From Bacteroidota bacterium (GTDB taxonomy: Bacteria > Bacteroidota > Bacteroidia > Flavobacteriales > Weeksellaceae), in the NCBI GenBank assembly GCA_023461035.1, contig JAEWOD010000031.1, forward strand, positions 21,507 through 85,506: a stretch of DNA of 64,000 nt, read 5' to 3'. The position numbers were made by a program, and so were the translations under genes. Under the pieces are notes generated by a model. That model saw nothing but the letters and a program-made list of their open reading frames with translations, had not been told where the DNA came from and did not search any database. Positions 33,611 to 42,259 of the stretch are shown in pieces (the stretch's first letter is position 1; the number at the start of each line of letters is the position of its first letter).

Positions 33611-34753
33611 TTATTTAATCCGGGTATACTCCACGATTTCTATATCAAATCCGCCAACTGTTTGTTGTTTGTCTTTTGGATTTCGGGTGATAAGATTGAT
33701 TTTTTTAATGCCCAAATCTTTGATGATTTGCGCGCCGATTCCATAATCTTTCATATCGTTCGGAATAATTCCTTTATCGGCTTTTCCTTCCACCCATTGA
33801 CGGAATTGGTTCATTTTATTCAATAGTAATTCTGAGTCCGAAACATTATTGATAAAAACCATGGCACCTTTTCCGTGCTGGTTGATGATGTTGCTGGTTA
33901 TTTCTAACTGAGGTGTTTCGCCGAATTCAAGTGCCGAAAATAAATCGTAATAACTGTTGGAAGAAATCACCCGAAGCGGAATTGTTTCTTCCTCCTCCCA
34001 TTTGCCTTTGGTCAATACAAAATGAATCTGGTTATTGGTCGTTTGTTTATAAGAAATCAATTGGAAATCTCCATAAGCCGTTTTGACCGGAAAGCTGTCG
34101 ATTCGTTCTATGAGCGAATCATATTGCAATCGATAAGCAATCAAATCCTGAATGGAGATGATTTTCAAATCAAATTTTTCTGCAATTTGAATCAATTGAG
34201 GGAGACGCGCCATGCTTCCGTCCTCGTTGAGAATTTCCACCAAAATACCTGCGGGTTGAAATCCGGCTAATCGCGCCAAATCTACCGCAGCTTCAGTATG
34301 ACCTGCTCTGCGTAAAACACCACCATTTTTGGCTTGTAAAGGGAAAATATGTCCGGGACGGCCTAAATCTTCAGGTTTGGTATTAGGGTCAATTAGAGAC
34401 TCAATGGTATTGGAGCGATCCTGTACAGAAATTCCGGTTGTATTTCCTTTTCCTTTGAAATCGACAGAAACGGTAAATTGGGTTTCATGCAAAACCGTAT
34501 TATGTGAAACCATCAATTGTAAATCCAATTCTTTACAGCGGTCAATCGTTAGCGGAGCACAAATAAGCCCGCGTCCGTATTTCGCCATGAAATTGATCAT
34601 TTCGGGGGAAACGGTTTCTGCGGCGGCGATGAAATCACCTTCGTTTTCACGGTCTTCATCATCTACAACTATGATGACTTTTCCGTTGCGCATATCTTCC
34701 AGCGCCTCTGAAATGGTATTGAGTTGAATTTTGTCTGCGATTGTTTCCATCAT
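33611..34753 (-). CDS. ribB: 3,4-dihydroxy-2-butanone-4-phosphate synthase with degenerate GTP cyclohydrolase II domain
   Basis: 380 residues. The N-terminal 210 residues are a complete RibB domain that makes dihydroxybutanone phosphate for riboflavin: DDEDRENEGDFI, CAPLTIDRC, FTVSVDFKGKGNTTGIS, RPGHIFPL, RRAGHTEAAVDLARLAG. The C-terminal 170 residues align with GTP cyclohydrolase II, but the zinc motif is destroyed. RVISSNSYYDLFSALEFGET stands in the place of the usual RxHSECLTGD(V/L)FGSLRCDCG, so all three Cys are replaced (Asn, Phe, Glu). Only RibB activity is expected, and a separate ribA should exist elsewhere. The start overlaps the upstream permease stop by four bases. Confidence 0.92.
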   Translation of the reverse strand: MMETIADKIQLNTISEALEDMRNGKVIIVVDDEDRENEGDFIAAAETVSPEMINFMAKYGRGLICAPLTIDRCKELDLQLMVSHNTVLHETQFTVSVDFKGKGNTTGISVQDRSNTIESLIDPNTKPEDLGRPGHIFPLQAKNGGVLRRAGHTEAAVDLARLAGFQPAGILVEILNEDGSMARLPQLIQIAEKFDLKIISIQDLIAYRLQYDSLIERIDSFPVKTAYGDFQLISYKQTTNNQIHFVLTKGKWEEEETIPLRVISSNSYYDLFSALEFGETPQLEITSNIINQHGKGAMVFINNVSDSELLLNKMNQFRQWVEGKADKGIIPNDMKDYGIGAQIIKDLGIKKINLITRNPKDKQQTVGGFDIEIVEYTRIK

Positions 34754-36213
34754 TGATAACGGCTATGTTCTGTTCCTTTTTGTTTGCGGAATTTGGTAAA
34801 AAATTTGACTATCGGATCCCAATAATTACTGAAATTGAATAATCCCGAATCGTTATTGGCTTTATAAAATAACACCAGCGCGATAGGGAAAAATATCAAA
34901 TTGGCTGACCATGCTGCAAAGGTAGGATGTAAAATCCCATTTTTGGTCATGTTTTCAGAAGAAAAATTGATGATGTAATAAAGCACAAAAATGACAATCG
35001 AAATCACCACCGGCATTCCGATTCCTCCTTTTTTTACGATGGCCCCCAGTGGTGCACCGATTAAAAAGAAAACAATACAAGTGAATGCATACGAGAAATT
35101 TCGGTGAAAGTGTAATTTCTGTTTGGCCTGTAATTTTACCTTTCCTGTTATTTCGTCTCCCTGGTATTTATAAGAGTCTATTTCACGATCCACAAATTCC
35201 AATGCTTCTTTTGTTATTTGGTTTTGTTTGGGTTTTGACATTTTGTCCAATGTTTTGGGTAATTGACCCGCCTTTGTAATCTTTACCGTGTCCATACCGG
35301 CTGAACCATAAATGTTTTTAGAAATATTGCTCGTATAGATCCGATCATAATACTTTTGATAATCCAGTTGCATCGAGTCAATTCTCTTTCCTAAATTTTT
35401 TGAATTCAAAAATTTATAATGATCCTGGATGTTTTCTTCATCCATGGCCTTTTGCAATATTTCGGAGATATCGATGTACTGCGTCATGGTGTCAAATTTG
35501 ATGGACTGATTGGGTTGGTTTTTTCGTTCCTGACCCAATTTTCCTTTGATTTGATCAACATAAATATTTCCGTTTATTAAAACCATTTTTAGCAACCTGA
35601 TGTCTTCCTTGTCACGATTTAAGGTTCCGTGATCTGCTACGACGGTACGTTTGTCGTCATCATATTTTCCGTCTTGAAAAATAAAAACATCTTTTAGCTG
35701 ATCTTTTTCCTCGCCGGAAACCTGACTGATTTTCATGCTGAATCCCGGGATGTTTTCTATAAAAACTCCTTCCACCAATTGGAGTGTGGGATTGGCTTTT
35801 ACGATGTTGTAAGCCAGATTTTTGGCTTTTCGCTGCGAATAAGGCATCACATGATCCCCAAAAAAGTACAATCCGACAGACATAAGGGTTACAACCGTAA
35901 AAAGAGGAAGTAGAATCCTTGCAAGTGAGATACCCGATGCTTTCATCGCCGCTAACTCATAGCGTTCACCAAATCCGCCAAATGTCATGATGGAACCCAG
36001 CAAAATAGCCAAGGGAAGTACCAGTTGAATGACGTTGATGCCTAAATACAACAATAATTCTCCTATCGTCACCCAACTCAGCCCTTTGCCTGCAAATTTT
36101 TCCATTTCCTGCCAGGCAAACTGGACGATGAAAATGAAAAACAAAATACTGAATATAAAGAAAAAAGGTCCTAAAAATGTTTTAACCGTGTACCAATCAA
36201 GTTTTCTGACCAT
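34750..36213 (-). CDS. LptF/LptG family LPS export permease
   Basis: 487 residues, an inner membrane permease of the LPS transport ABC system. The N-terminal helices (FLGPFFFIFSILFFIFIVQF, IGELLLYLGINVIQLVLPLA) end with the family motif FGERYELAAMKASGIS, then a large periplasmic jellyroll domain (residues about 130-370) and three C-terminal helices (FSYAFTCIVFFLIGAPLGAI). Both LptF and LptG exist in most genomes and I cannot tell which this is. It overlaps ribB by four bases and shares a base with lolA, so lolA, permease and ribB form one operon. Confidence 0.9.
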   Translation of the reverse strand: MVRKLDWYTVKTFLGPFFFIFSILFFIFIVQFAWQEMEKFAGKGLSWVTIGELLLYLGINVIQLVLPLAILLGSIMTFGGFGERYELAAMKASGISLARILLPLFTVVTLMSVGLYFFGDHVMPYSQRKAKNLAYNIVKANPTLQLVEGVFIENIPGFSMKISQVSGEEKDQLKDVFIFQDGKYDDDKRTVVADHGTLNRDKEDIRLLKMVLINGNIYVDQIKGKLGQERKNQPNQSIKFDTMTQYIDISEILQKAMDEENIQDHYKFLNSKNLGKRIDSMQLDYQKYYDRIYTSNISKNIYGSAGMDTVKITKAGQLPKTLDKMSKPKQNQITKEALEFVDREIDSYKYQGDEITGKVKLQAKQKLHFHRNFSYAFTCIVFFLIGAPLGAIVKKGGIGMPVVISIVIFVLYYIINFSSENMTKNGILHPTFAAWSANLIFFPIALVLFYKANNDSGLFNFSNYWDPIVKFFTKFRKQKGTEHSRYQ

Positions 36214-36842
36214 TAGATAGAAGTTACGACGTAGCCGTCTTTTTCATATTTTGATGGGTCAAATTTAAACAATGCACGTGGAATAATTAAATTTTCCAAG
36301 TATTCTTTTACTGTCAAAGTCCGAAAACCGCCATTTTTGTAAGTTTCTTTGTATGAGTAAAGTGTATTGGACTTCGTGTAGATTCCGACTTGCACCGATT
36401 GGATTTCAGAATCCGAGGTTGGCGTTAGTTTTACGAATTGTATTTTCTGTCCGCCGATTGTTTCTGATTTGCCCAATTCCAACTTGAATCCGGTTTTATA
36501 CATTCTCAAAACTTTGGTCGGTGTCAGCAAATCATCGCTGTCAGGAGTAGGCTTTGAAATCGTTACCTCTTTGTCCTCTTTGGAAACCGTATAAAGCGTC
36601 TTTCCGTCATACATCTGTTTGATGTCCATGACATCTAAACTATAACGATCTTTTGCCGCAAAAATTTCTCCTTTATGCGCCGCTGTTGGATTTCCACTTT
36701 CTGTTAAATCAAATTGGATGTAGTAAGTCGGGATATTCTGATAAGTATGGCTCAATTTTTCCATCCATTCTTGAGCACTTTGAGCTTGAAGTGAAAAAGA
36801 AATTGTAAAAAAAACAATGGCTGAAAATACAATTTTTTGCAT
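36213..36842 (-). CDS. lolA: Outer membrane lipoprotein carrier protein LolA-like
   Basis: 209 residues with signal peptide ending FSLQAQSAQEW. The LolA fold shows as alternating strands: YYIQFDLTES, HKGEIFAAKDRYSLDV, MYDGKTLYTVSKEDKEV and the C-terminal FKFDPSKYEKDGY. It carries lipoproteins through the periplasm to the outer membrane. Bacteroidota have several LolA-like proteins, so the exact client may differ. It lies five bases downstream of ftsK and overlaps the permease start by one base. Confidence 0.85.
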   Translation of the reverse strand: MQKIVFSAIVFFTISFSLQAQSAQEWMEKLSHTYQNIPTYYIQFDLTESGNPTAAHKGEIFAAKDRYSLDVMDIKQMYDGKTLYTVSKEDKEVTISKPTPDSDDLLTPTKVLRMYKTGFKLELGKSETIGGQKIQFVKLTPTSDSEIQSVQVGIYTKSNTLYSYKETYKNGGFRTLTVKEYLENLIIPRALFKFDPSKYEKDGYVVTSI

Positions 36843-36847
36843 CGGAA

Positions 36848-39217
36848 TTAATTTTGGTTCAGATTATCCAACAACTGTTCCAAACTCATCTCGTCCTGAA
36901 TCAACACCTGTCGTGCTTTACTGCCCTCAAACGGCCCTACAACACCCGCCGCTTCCAATTGGTCAATCAACCTTCCCGCGCGGTTATAGCCGAGTTTCAA
37001 TTTTCTTTGCAAAAGAGAAGCAGAACCTTGCTGTGCCATGACAATTACTCTGGCTGCATCCTCAAACAAACTGTCACGTTCGCTCAGGTCGATGTCTAGT
37101 GCGCCACCGCCATCTTCACCTACATATTCAGGCAATAAGAATGCGTCTGCAAAACCGGCTTGAAAACCTATGTAATCAGTGATTTCATCCACTTCAGGTG
37201 TATCCACAAAGGCACATTGAAGCCGTACCAACTCATTTCCGGTGGTGAAAAGCATATCACCCTTCCCAATTAACTGATCGGCTCCTGAAGAATCCAAAAT
37301 CGTTCTCGAATCAATTTTTGAAGTCACACGGAAAGCAACTCTCGCCGGGAAATTGGCTTTGATAGTCCCCGTTATGACGTTAACAGATGGACGCTGCGTG
37401 GCAATGATCAAATGAATTCCTACCGCACGCGCCAATTGCGCCAATCGGGCAATCGGTGTTTCTACTTCTTTTCCGGCCGTCATGATCAAATCGGCAAATT
37501 CGTCCACCACCAAAACGATATAAGGTAAATAGCGATGACCGTGTTCCGGGTTGAGTTTACGGTTTTTGAATTTATCGTTGTATTCTTTGAGATTTCGGAC
37601 ATAAGCGTTTTTGAGCAATTCATAACGGTCGTCCATTTCGATACAAAGCGAATTCAACGTATGGATTACTTTGGTATTATCGGTAATGATGGCGTCCTCG
37701 CTGTCCGGCAATTTGGCTAAATAATGGCGTTCGATTTTCGAATAAAGTGTTAATTCGACTTTTTTCGGATCGACCATTACAAATTTTAATTCAGTCGGAT
37801 GTTTTTTATACAAAAGCGAAGCGATGATGGCATTCAACCCGACTGATTTTCCTTGTCCTGTTGCACCGGCCATCAAAAGATGGGGCATTTTGGCCAAATC
37901 GGCAACAAAAGTTTCGTTTTCGATGGTCTTTCCAAAGGCAATCGGCAAATCCATTTTGGCTTGCTGGAATTTAGACGAAGCGATAACTGAACGCATGGAA
38001 ACCATGGTCGGATTGCTGTTTGGAACTTCAATCCCGATGGTTCCTTTTCCCGGAATCGGAGCAATGATGCGGATTCCAAGCGCACTTAAACTCAGCGCGA
38101 TGTCATCTTCTAAATTTTTGATTTTGGAAATCCGGATTCCGGCTTCCGGAACAATTTCGTATAAAGTAACCGTCGGACCGATGGTCGCTTTGATCTGGGA
38201 AATCCCGATTCCGTAGTTGGCCAGCGTTTCGACGATTTTGTTTTTATTTTGTTCCAATTCCTGTTGGTTCACCGTTACATTGTCTCCCGAATCATACTTG
38301 CGGAGCAAATCCAATGTTGGGAATTTATATTTGGGTAATTCCAAGCGGTGGTCATATTCGCCGTGTTTTTCAACCAGATCAGCCGCAATTTTTTCCACTT
38401 CATCTTCCTGTTGGACTTTTTCGATGGTAAGCGCTACATCATTTTCGTCTTTTGCAGGAATAATTTCAGGTGTAGGCTCGGGTTTAACTAATGTCGTTTT
38501 TTTTTCCTCCGGATCGGTTTTATCCATCGGTTTGAAATCTTCATCCAGAAAGTTTTCTGTAATTTTTTTCTCAGGAATTTCTTCTATTTCAGTTTGTTGA
38601 ATAGGAGAATTGGTTTTGTCAATTAAATCAATGTCCAATTCATCTTTGTCCAAATCTTTGGATTTTTTTTCCAGTGTCGAGGAAATCTTATCGGGCGTGA
38701 TACGCCAATTGACCACGATATATAAAACCAAGCTGACAAAAAGGGCGATTCCTACACCTATCTTTCCGATAAGCATATTGAGAAAATCGTTGACTTCATA
38801 GCCCATTACGCCGTGAAGAATCCCTATTTTGGTAGCGAATCCCAATGCAATCGGAAGCCAAATCAGGAAAAACAAACAATTGTATAATAATTTAAAAGGC
38901 TTTATCTGACGGAAGCGGAAGATGATTTTTAACCCCAATAAAATAAAAAAGAGGGGAAGGAAAAAAGAAGTGATTCCAATTCCGTGATAAATGAATAATT
39001 CTCCCAGATAGGCACCGACTTTTCCCATCAGGTTATCCGCTACGATTTCACGGTTCCAAAAATCGCTCAGTTGGCTTTGGTCATTTTGATAATTGATGAG
39101 ATAGGAGATAAAGGAAATCAGTAAAAACAGCCCGATAGCGGTAAATAATACACCCAATATCGTTTTAAATACATTTTTACGGGAATTGGTTTGAGAAATC
39201 AATGTGGGCTCGTCCAT
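36848..39217 (-). CDS. ftsK: DNA translocase FtsK
   Basis: 789 residues. It pumps chromosomal DNA through the division septum. Four N-terminal membrane helices (residues about 20-170) are followed by an acidic linker to about 290. The motor domain carries Walker A (LLMAGATGQGKSVGLNAI) and Walker B (YIVLVVDEFADLIM). The C-terminal winged-helix gamma domain (ASLLQRKLKLGYNRAGRLID) reads KOPS-type sites. The ATG at 39217 is followed by a short basic leader before the first helix. It is divergent from dnaX with 139 bases between. Confidence 0.95.
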   Translation of the reverse strand: MDEPTLISQTNSRKNVFKTILGVLFTAIGLFLLISFISYLINYQNDQSQLSDFWNREIVADNLMGKVGAYLGELFIYHGIGITSFFLPLFFILLGLKIIFRFRQIKPFKLLYNCLFFLIWLPIALGFATKIGILHGVMGYEVNDFLNMLIGKIGVGIALFVSLVLYIVVNWRITPDKISSTLEKKSKDLDKDELDIDLIDKTNSPIQQTEIEEIPEKKITENFLDEDFKPMDKTDPEEKKTTLVKPEPTPEIIPAKDENDVALTIEKVQQEDEVEKIAADLVEKHGEYDHRLELPKYKFPTLDLLRKYDSGDNVTVNQQELEQNKNKIVETLANYGIGISQIKATIGPTVTLYEIVPEAGIRISKIKNLEDDIALSLSALGIRIIAPIPGKGTIGIEVPNSNPTMVSMRSVIASSKFQQAKMDLPIAFGKTIENETFVADLAKMPHLLMAGATGQGKSVGLNAIIASLLYKKHPTELKFVMVDPKKVELTLYSKIERHYLAKLPDSEDAIITDNTKVIHTLNSLCIEMDDRYELLKNAYVRNLKEYNDKFKNRKLNPEHGHRYLPYIVLVVDEFADLIMTAGKEVETPIARLAQLARAVGIHLIIATQRPSVNVITGTIKANFPARVAFRVTSKIDSRTILDSSGADQLIGKGDMLFTTGNELVRLQCAFVDTPEVDEITDYIGFQAGFADAFLLPEYVGEDGGGALDIDLSERDSLFEDAARVIVMAQQGSASLLQRKLKLGYNRAGRLIDQLEAAGVVGPFEGSKARQVLIQDEMSLEQLLDNLNQN

Positions 39218-39340
39218 TCTTTGGTTAAAATTTCAACAGACAAAAATAAGAAAAAATGGTGGAGTGTTGAAGCCGAAAATCCGAAATATTCTCTAATATT
39301 GAAAATCCGAATTCAAATTTCTTCATCTTAAAAATTCGGT

Positions 39341-39348
39341 TACCTTTG
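39341..39348 (+). promoter_or_regulatory. -7 box of dnaX
   Basis: TACCTTTG fits TAnnTTTG and TTC stands where the -33 TTG would be with a 19-base spacer (39319-39321). The ATG begins eight bases downstream, so the leader is very short. Confidence 0.55.
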
Positions 39349-39356
39349 TAATCCTT

Positions 39357-40454
39357 ATGCAAAATTTCGTTGTTTCTGCCCGTAAATACCGTCCGCTACA
39401 GTTTGAAGATGTAGTCGGGCAATCGGCTATCACAGAAACTTTGGAACATGCAATTTCGAGCAACAAACTTGCGCAGGCATTGCTTTTCTGCGGACCGAGA
39501 GGTGTCGGGAAAACAACTTGTGCCCGGATTCTCGCTCGTAAAATCAATGAGGAAAACGGAGTGCCTGATGATGAAAACCAGGATTTTGCCTTCAATATTT
39601 TTGAGCTGGATGCGGCTTCCAATAACTCTGTGGACGATATCCGGAATCTGATCGATCAGGTTCGGTTCGCACCGCAAGTTGGAAAATACAAAGTCTATAT
39701 CATCGACGAGGTGCACATGCTTTCCAATGCGGCTTTCAATGCTTTTTTGAAAACTTTGGAAGAACCGCCAGCGCACGCCATTTTTATTTTGGCAACGACC
39801 GAAAAACACAAAATCATCCCGACGATTCTGTCGCGTTGTCAGATTTATGATTTTAAAAGGATCTCGATTCAGGATATTCAAAACCATCTGGTTGGAATTG
39901 CCCAACAAGAAAAAATCACGTATGAAGAAGATGCCTTGCATCTGATTGCTTTGAAAGCAGATGGTGCTTTGCGGGATGCGCTTTCCACATTTGACCGGAT
40001 GGTTACTTTTACTTCCGGAAATCTGACACTGGAAAAAGTGGCAGAAAATCTGAATGTCCTTGATTACGAATATTATTTCCGGATTACGGATGCAGCTTTG
40101 AAAAATGATATTCCGGGACTTTTATTGGAATTCAACGAAATATTGAACAAAGGTTTTGACGCACACGTTTTCGTCAACGGCTTGGGTGGTCATTTCAGAG
40201 ATTTATTGGTGGCAAAAATCCCAAATACCATCGATTTGCTGGAAGTTGGCGAAAAAACCAAAATCAAATACTTGGATCAAGCGCAACACTGTGATGTGAA
40301 ATTCCTTACAGACGCCATCGAGATTTGCAATTTGACCGATATTCATTTCAAATCCAGTAAAAACCAGCGTTTAACCGTTGAAATTGCCTTGATGCAAATT
40401 GGTTCGCTGACGGCTGAGACTAATTCTCCCGATAAAAAAAAAAGTTTAGGATAA
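39357..40454 (+). CDS. dnaX: DNA polymerase III subunit gamma (zero-frame product of dnaX)
   Basis: 365 residues in the zero frame. This is the AAA+ clamp-loader ATPase: Walker A CGPRGVGKTTCARILA, Walker B VYIIDEVHMLS, sensor FILATTEKHKIIPTILSRC. The Cys4 zinc module found in Escherichia coli DnaX is missing between ARKINEENG and FELDAAS. Domain III (clamp-loader collar) runs to about residue 350. Immediately after, an uninterrupted run of ten A (40434-40443) leads to AGT TTA GGA TAA, so the zero frame stops four codons later. The tau tail is intact in the -1 frame (see the overlapping entry). Confidence 0.95.
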   Translation: MQNFVVSARKYRPLQFEDVVGQSAITETLEHAISSNKLAQALLFCGPRGVGKTTCARILARKINEENGVPDDENQDFAFNIFELDAASNNSVDDIRNLIDQVRFAPQVGKYKVYIIDEVHMLSNAAFNAFLKTLEEPPAHAIFILATTEKHKIIPTILSRCQIYDFKRISIQDIQNHLVGIAQQEKITYEEDALHLIALKADGALRDALSTFDRMVTFTSGNLTLEKVAENLNVLDYEYYFRITDAALKNDIPGLLLEFNEILNKGFDAHVFVNGLGGHFRDLLVAKIPNTIDLLEVGEKTKIKYLDQAQHCDVKFLTDAIEICNLTDIHFKSSKNQRLTVEIALMQIGSLTAETNSPDKKKSLG

Positions 40455-41077
40455 TCCCGCCCATCCTTTCAGAGGAAAAAAAATCATCAGATCCGGTTCC
40501 ATCGACTATTTCGCCGAAACAAGAAAAGCAAACACAAGAAGTTGCGGAAGCTTCCACGGCAGAAATTACCGAAAAAGAATTACCCAATCGGGCGGAAAAA
40601 CCTATTTCTAAAGAAACCAAAGGCTCATTTTCTCTTAAAAATTTATTTGACAAAAAGGAAGAAGAAAAAGAGGTTTCAGAGCCTGGTGGTGAAAAACCCA
40701 ACACCGATTTTTCAGAAGCGACTTTGTTGGAATTATGGAATGAATTTGTAGGAAATTTATTAAAAGCCAATAAAATTCCGGCTTATAATGCACTTCATAC
40801 AGGAATTGTTCAGTTGAAGGAGAATTTTAAAATTCAATTTGAGTTTACATCTTCTTCTCTTGCCAATGAATTCGATTTGGAAAAAGATAATTTGATGCGG
40901 TTTTTACGTGAAAAATTAAACAATCACCATATCGAATTTCATACAAAAATTAAAGAAGATCATTCCAAAAAATATATAAAGACCAATCAGGAGAAATTCA
41001 TGGACATGGCAGAGCAAAATCCGATTCTTTTAAAAATGAAGGACGAATTTGGATTGGATTATAATTCAAATGAATAA
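39357..41077 (+). CDS. dnaX: DNA polymerase III subunit tau (dnaX product after a -1 shift at the A10 tract)
   Basis: After a -1 shift on the A run, the next codons are AAG TTT AGG ATA ATC CCG CCC, and the frame stays open to the TAA at 41075-41077, giving a predicted 573-residue product. The added part has a disordered Lys/Glu/Pro linker (SEEKKSSDPVPSTISPKQE) and then a folded C-terminal domain (TLLELWNEFVGNLLKANKIP to KDEFGLDYNSNE) of the kind that ends Bacteroidota DnaX. Zero-frame codons AAA AAA preceded by A allow tandem tRNA slippage, and an A10 run also permits polymerase slippage. A single missed A in the assembly would give the same picture. Confidence 0.75.
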
Positions 41078-41195
41078 CATCAAAATATTTCGTAAACTTG
41101 CCGAAAATTTAATTAGAATGAAATGAGCTTTAAATTATCAAAAGTTTTTGGCGAGTTCCGTCTGACAAATAAAAAACAAAATAAATTATAAACAG

Positions 41196-42122
41196 ATGAA
41201 AAAAATTATTACGACAGTAATTTTGGCGGCAGTAGTGGTTTCTTGTAATAAATCGGGAGGATCATTGGGTACCGTAGATAAATTAGAAAACAAAGATCAA
41301 AAAGCAGGTTATGCCTATGGGATGAACATAGGAGAACAGGTGAAGGGTTATTCTGAGTCCTTGAAAGAAGATAGTTTGAATTACGATGAACTTCAGAAAG
41401 GATTGATGGACTACATCAACGGGAATGAAAAAACCAGAGATTCTTATACCAGCGGTTTACAAATCGGAAAAACAATTCATGATTTCTTGAAAATGCAGAA
41501 ACTGGAAGGTGTAGTGGATCAGAAATACATCGTTCAGGGATTGATGGATGTTTTGAAAAAGAAAAAAGATCCTTTGTTTTCAAAAGATTCGATAGATATG
41601 TTTATGCGTCAGTATATGCAGGATAACGTAACCAGAATCCAAACTGAAAATAAAGAAAAAGGAAATAAATTTTTGGAAGAAACCAAAAAGAACAGCAAAA
41701 TAAAATCAACTGAAAGCGGATTGCTTTATGAAGTGATAACAGAAGGTACGGGTGCTAATCCTACAGAGAACAGCATAGTGGAAGTAAATTATACAGGAAA
41801 AACTTCGGACGGAAAAGAATTTGATGCGTCCAAAAAAGGAGAACCTGCCAAATTTCCGCTTCGTAATGTAATTGCAGGATGGAAAGAAGGACTTCAATTG
41901 ATGAAAATCGGATCCAAATATAAATTTTACATTCCGTCTGAATTGGCTTATGGTGAATACGGTGACCAGTCCGGAAAAATAGGGCCCAATGAAGTTTTGG
42001 TTTTTGATGTAGAATTGATTTCGGCAGAAGATGCTCCGGCACCGTCTCAACAACCGCAATTGACTCCGGAACAAATGCAGCAATTGCAACAACAAATGCA
42101 ACAACAGCAACAAGGAAATTAA
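41196..42122 (+). CDS. FKBP-type peptidyl-prolyl isomerase lipoprotein (FkpA-like)
   Basis: 308 residues. Lipobox VVSC near residue 17. The N-terminal dimerisation domain of the FKBP_N type (DQKAGYAYGMNIGEQVK, LMDVLKKKKDPLFSKDSI) is followed by the FKBP domain (VEVNYTGKTSDGKEFDASK, PLRNVIAGWKEGLQLMKIG, ELAYGEYGDQSGKIGPNEV, VFDVELI). A Pro/Gln-rich tail of repeated QQ/MQQ ends the protein. It should assist folding of outer membrane or secreted proteins in the periplasm. Confidence 0.92.
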   Translation: MKKIITTVILAAVVVSCNKSGGSLGTVDKLENKDQKAGYAYGMNIGEQVKGYSESLKEDSLNYDELQKGLMDYINGNEKTRDSYTSGLQIGKTIHDFLKMQKLEGVVDQKYIVQGLMDVLKKKKDPLFSKDSIDMFMRQYMQDNVTRIQTENKEKGNKFLEETKKNSKIKSTESGLLYEVITEGTGANPTENSIVEVNYTGKTSDGKEFDASKKGEPAKFPLRNVIAGWKEGLQLMKIGSKYKFYIPSELAYGEYGDQSGKIGPNEVLVFDVELISAEDAPAPSQQPQLTPEQMQQLQQQMQQQQQGN

Positions 42123-42142
42123 TTTCCCAATTGATATAAAAT

Positions 42143-42175
42143 AAATCCCGGTCACTTGAAGTGACCGGGATTTTT
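42143..42175. terminator. Terminator between the FKBP gene and rho
   Basis: A perfect 13-bp stem AATCCCGGTCACT/AGTGACCGGGATT with a 3-base loop and TTTTTATTT after it. A and T tracts on both sides suggest it serves both convergent genes. Confidence 0.85.
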
Positions 42176-42240
42176 ATTTGGAGTTAATTCTAATTTTTTG
42201 TTTGACTCACTTTCCTCAGGAATATTAAGTTTCTCGCGGA

Positions 42241-42259
42241 CACTGAGGTTCTCGAAGTG
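42241..42259. repeat. REP-like short palindrome, copy 3
   Basis: CACTGAGGTTCTCGAAGTG has complementary ends CACT/AGTG and the same core as the copies near 31500. It directly abuts the rho stop codon. Confidence 0.5.

Noticed and set aside
40724..41077. Separate gene downstream of dnaX
   Set aside because: It is the C-terminal domain of tau, in frame with an open reading frame that continues back to the A10 tract; there is no start signal of its own.
41123..41191. 22-codon frame MSFKLSKVFGEFRLTNKK before the FKBP gene
   Set aside because: Too short, no conserved feature seen and no spacing that suggests coupling.
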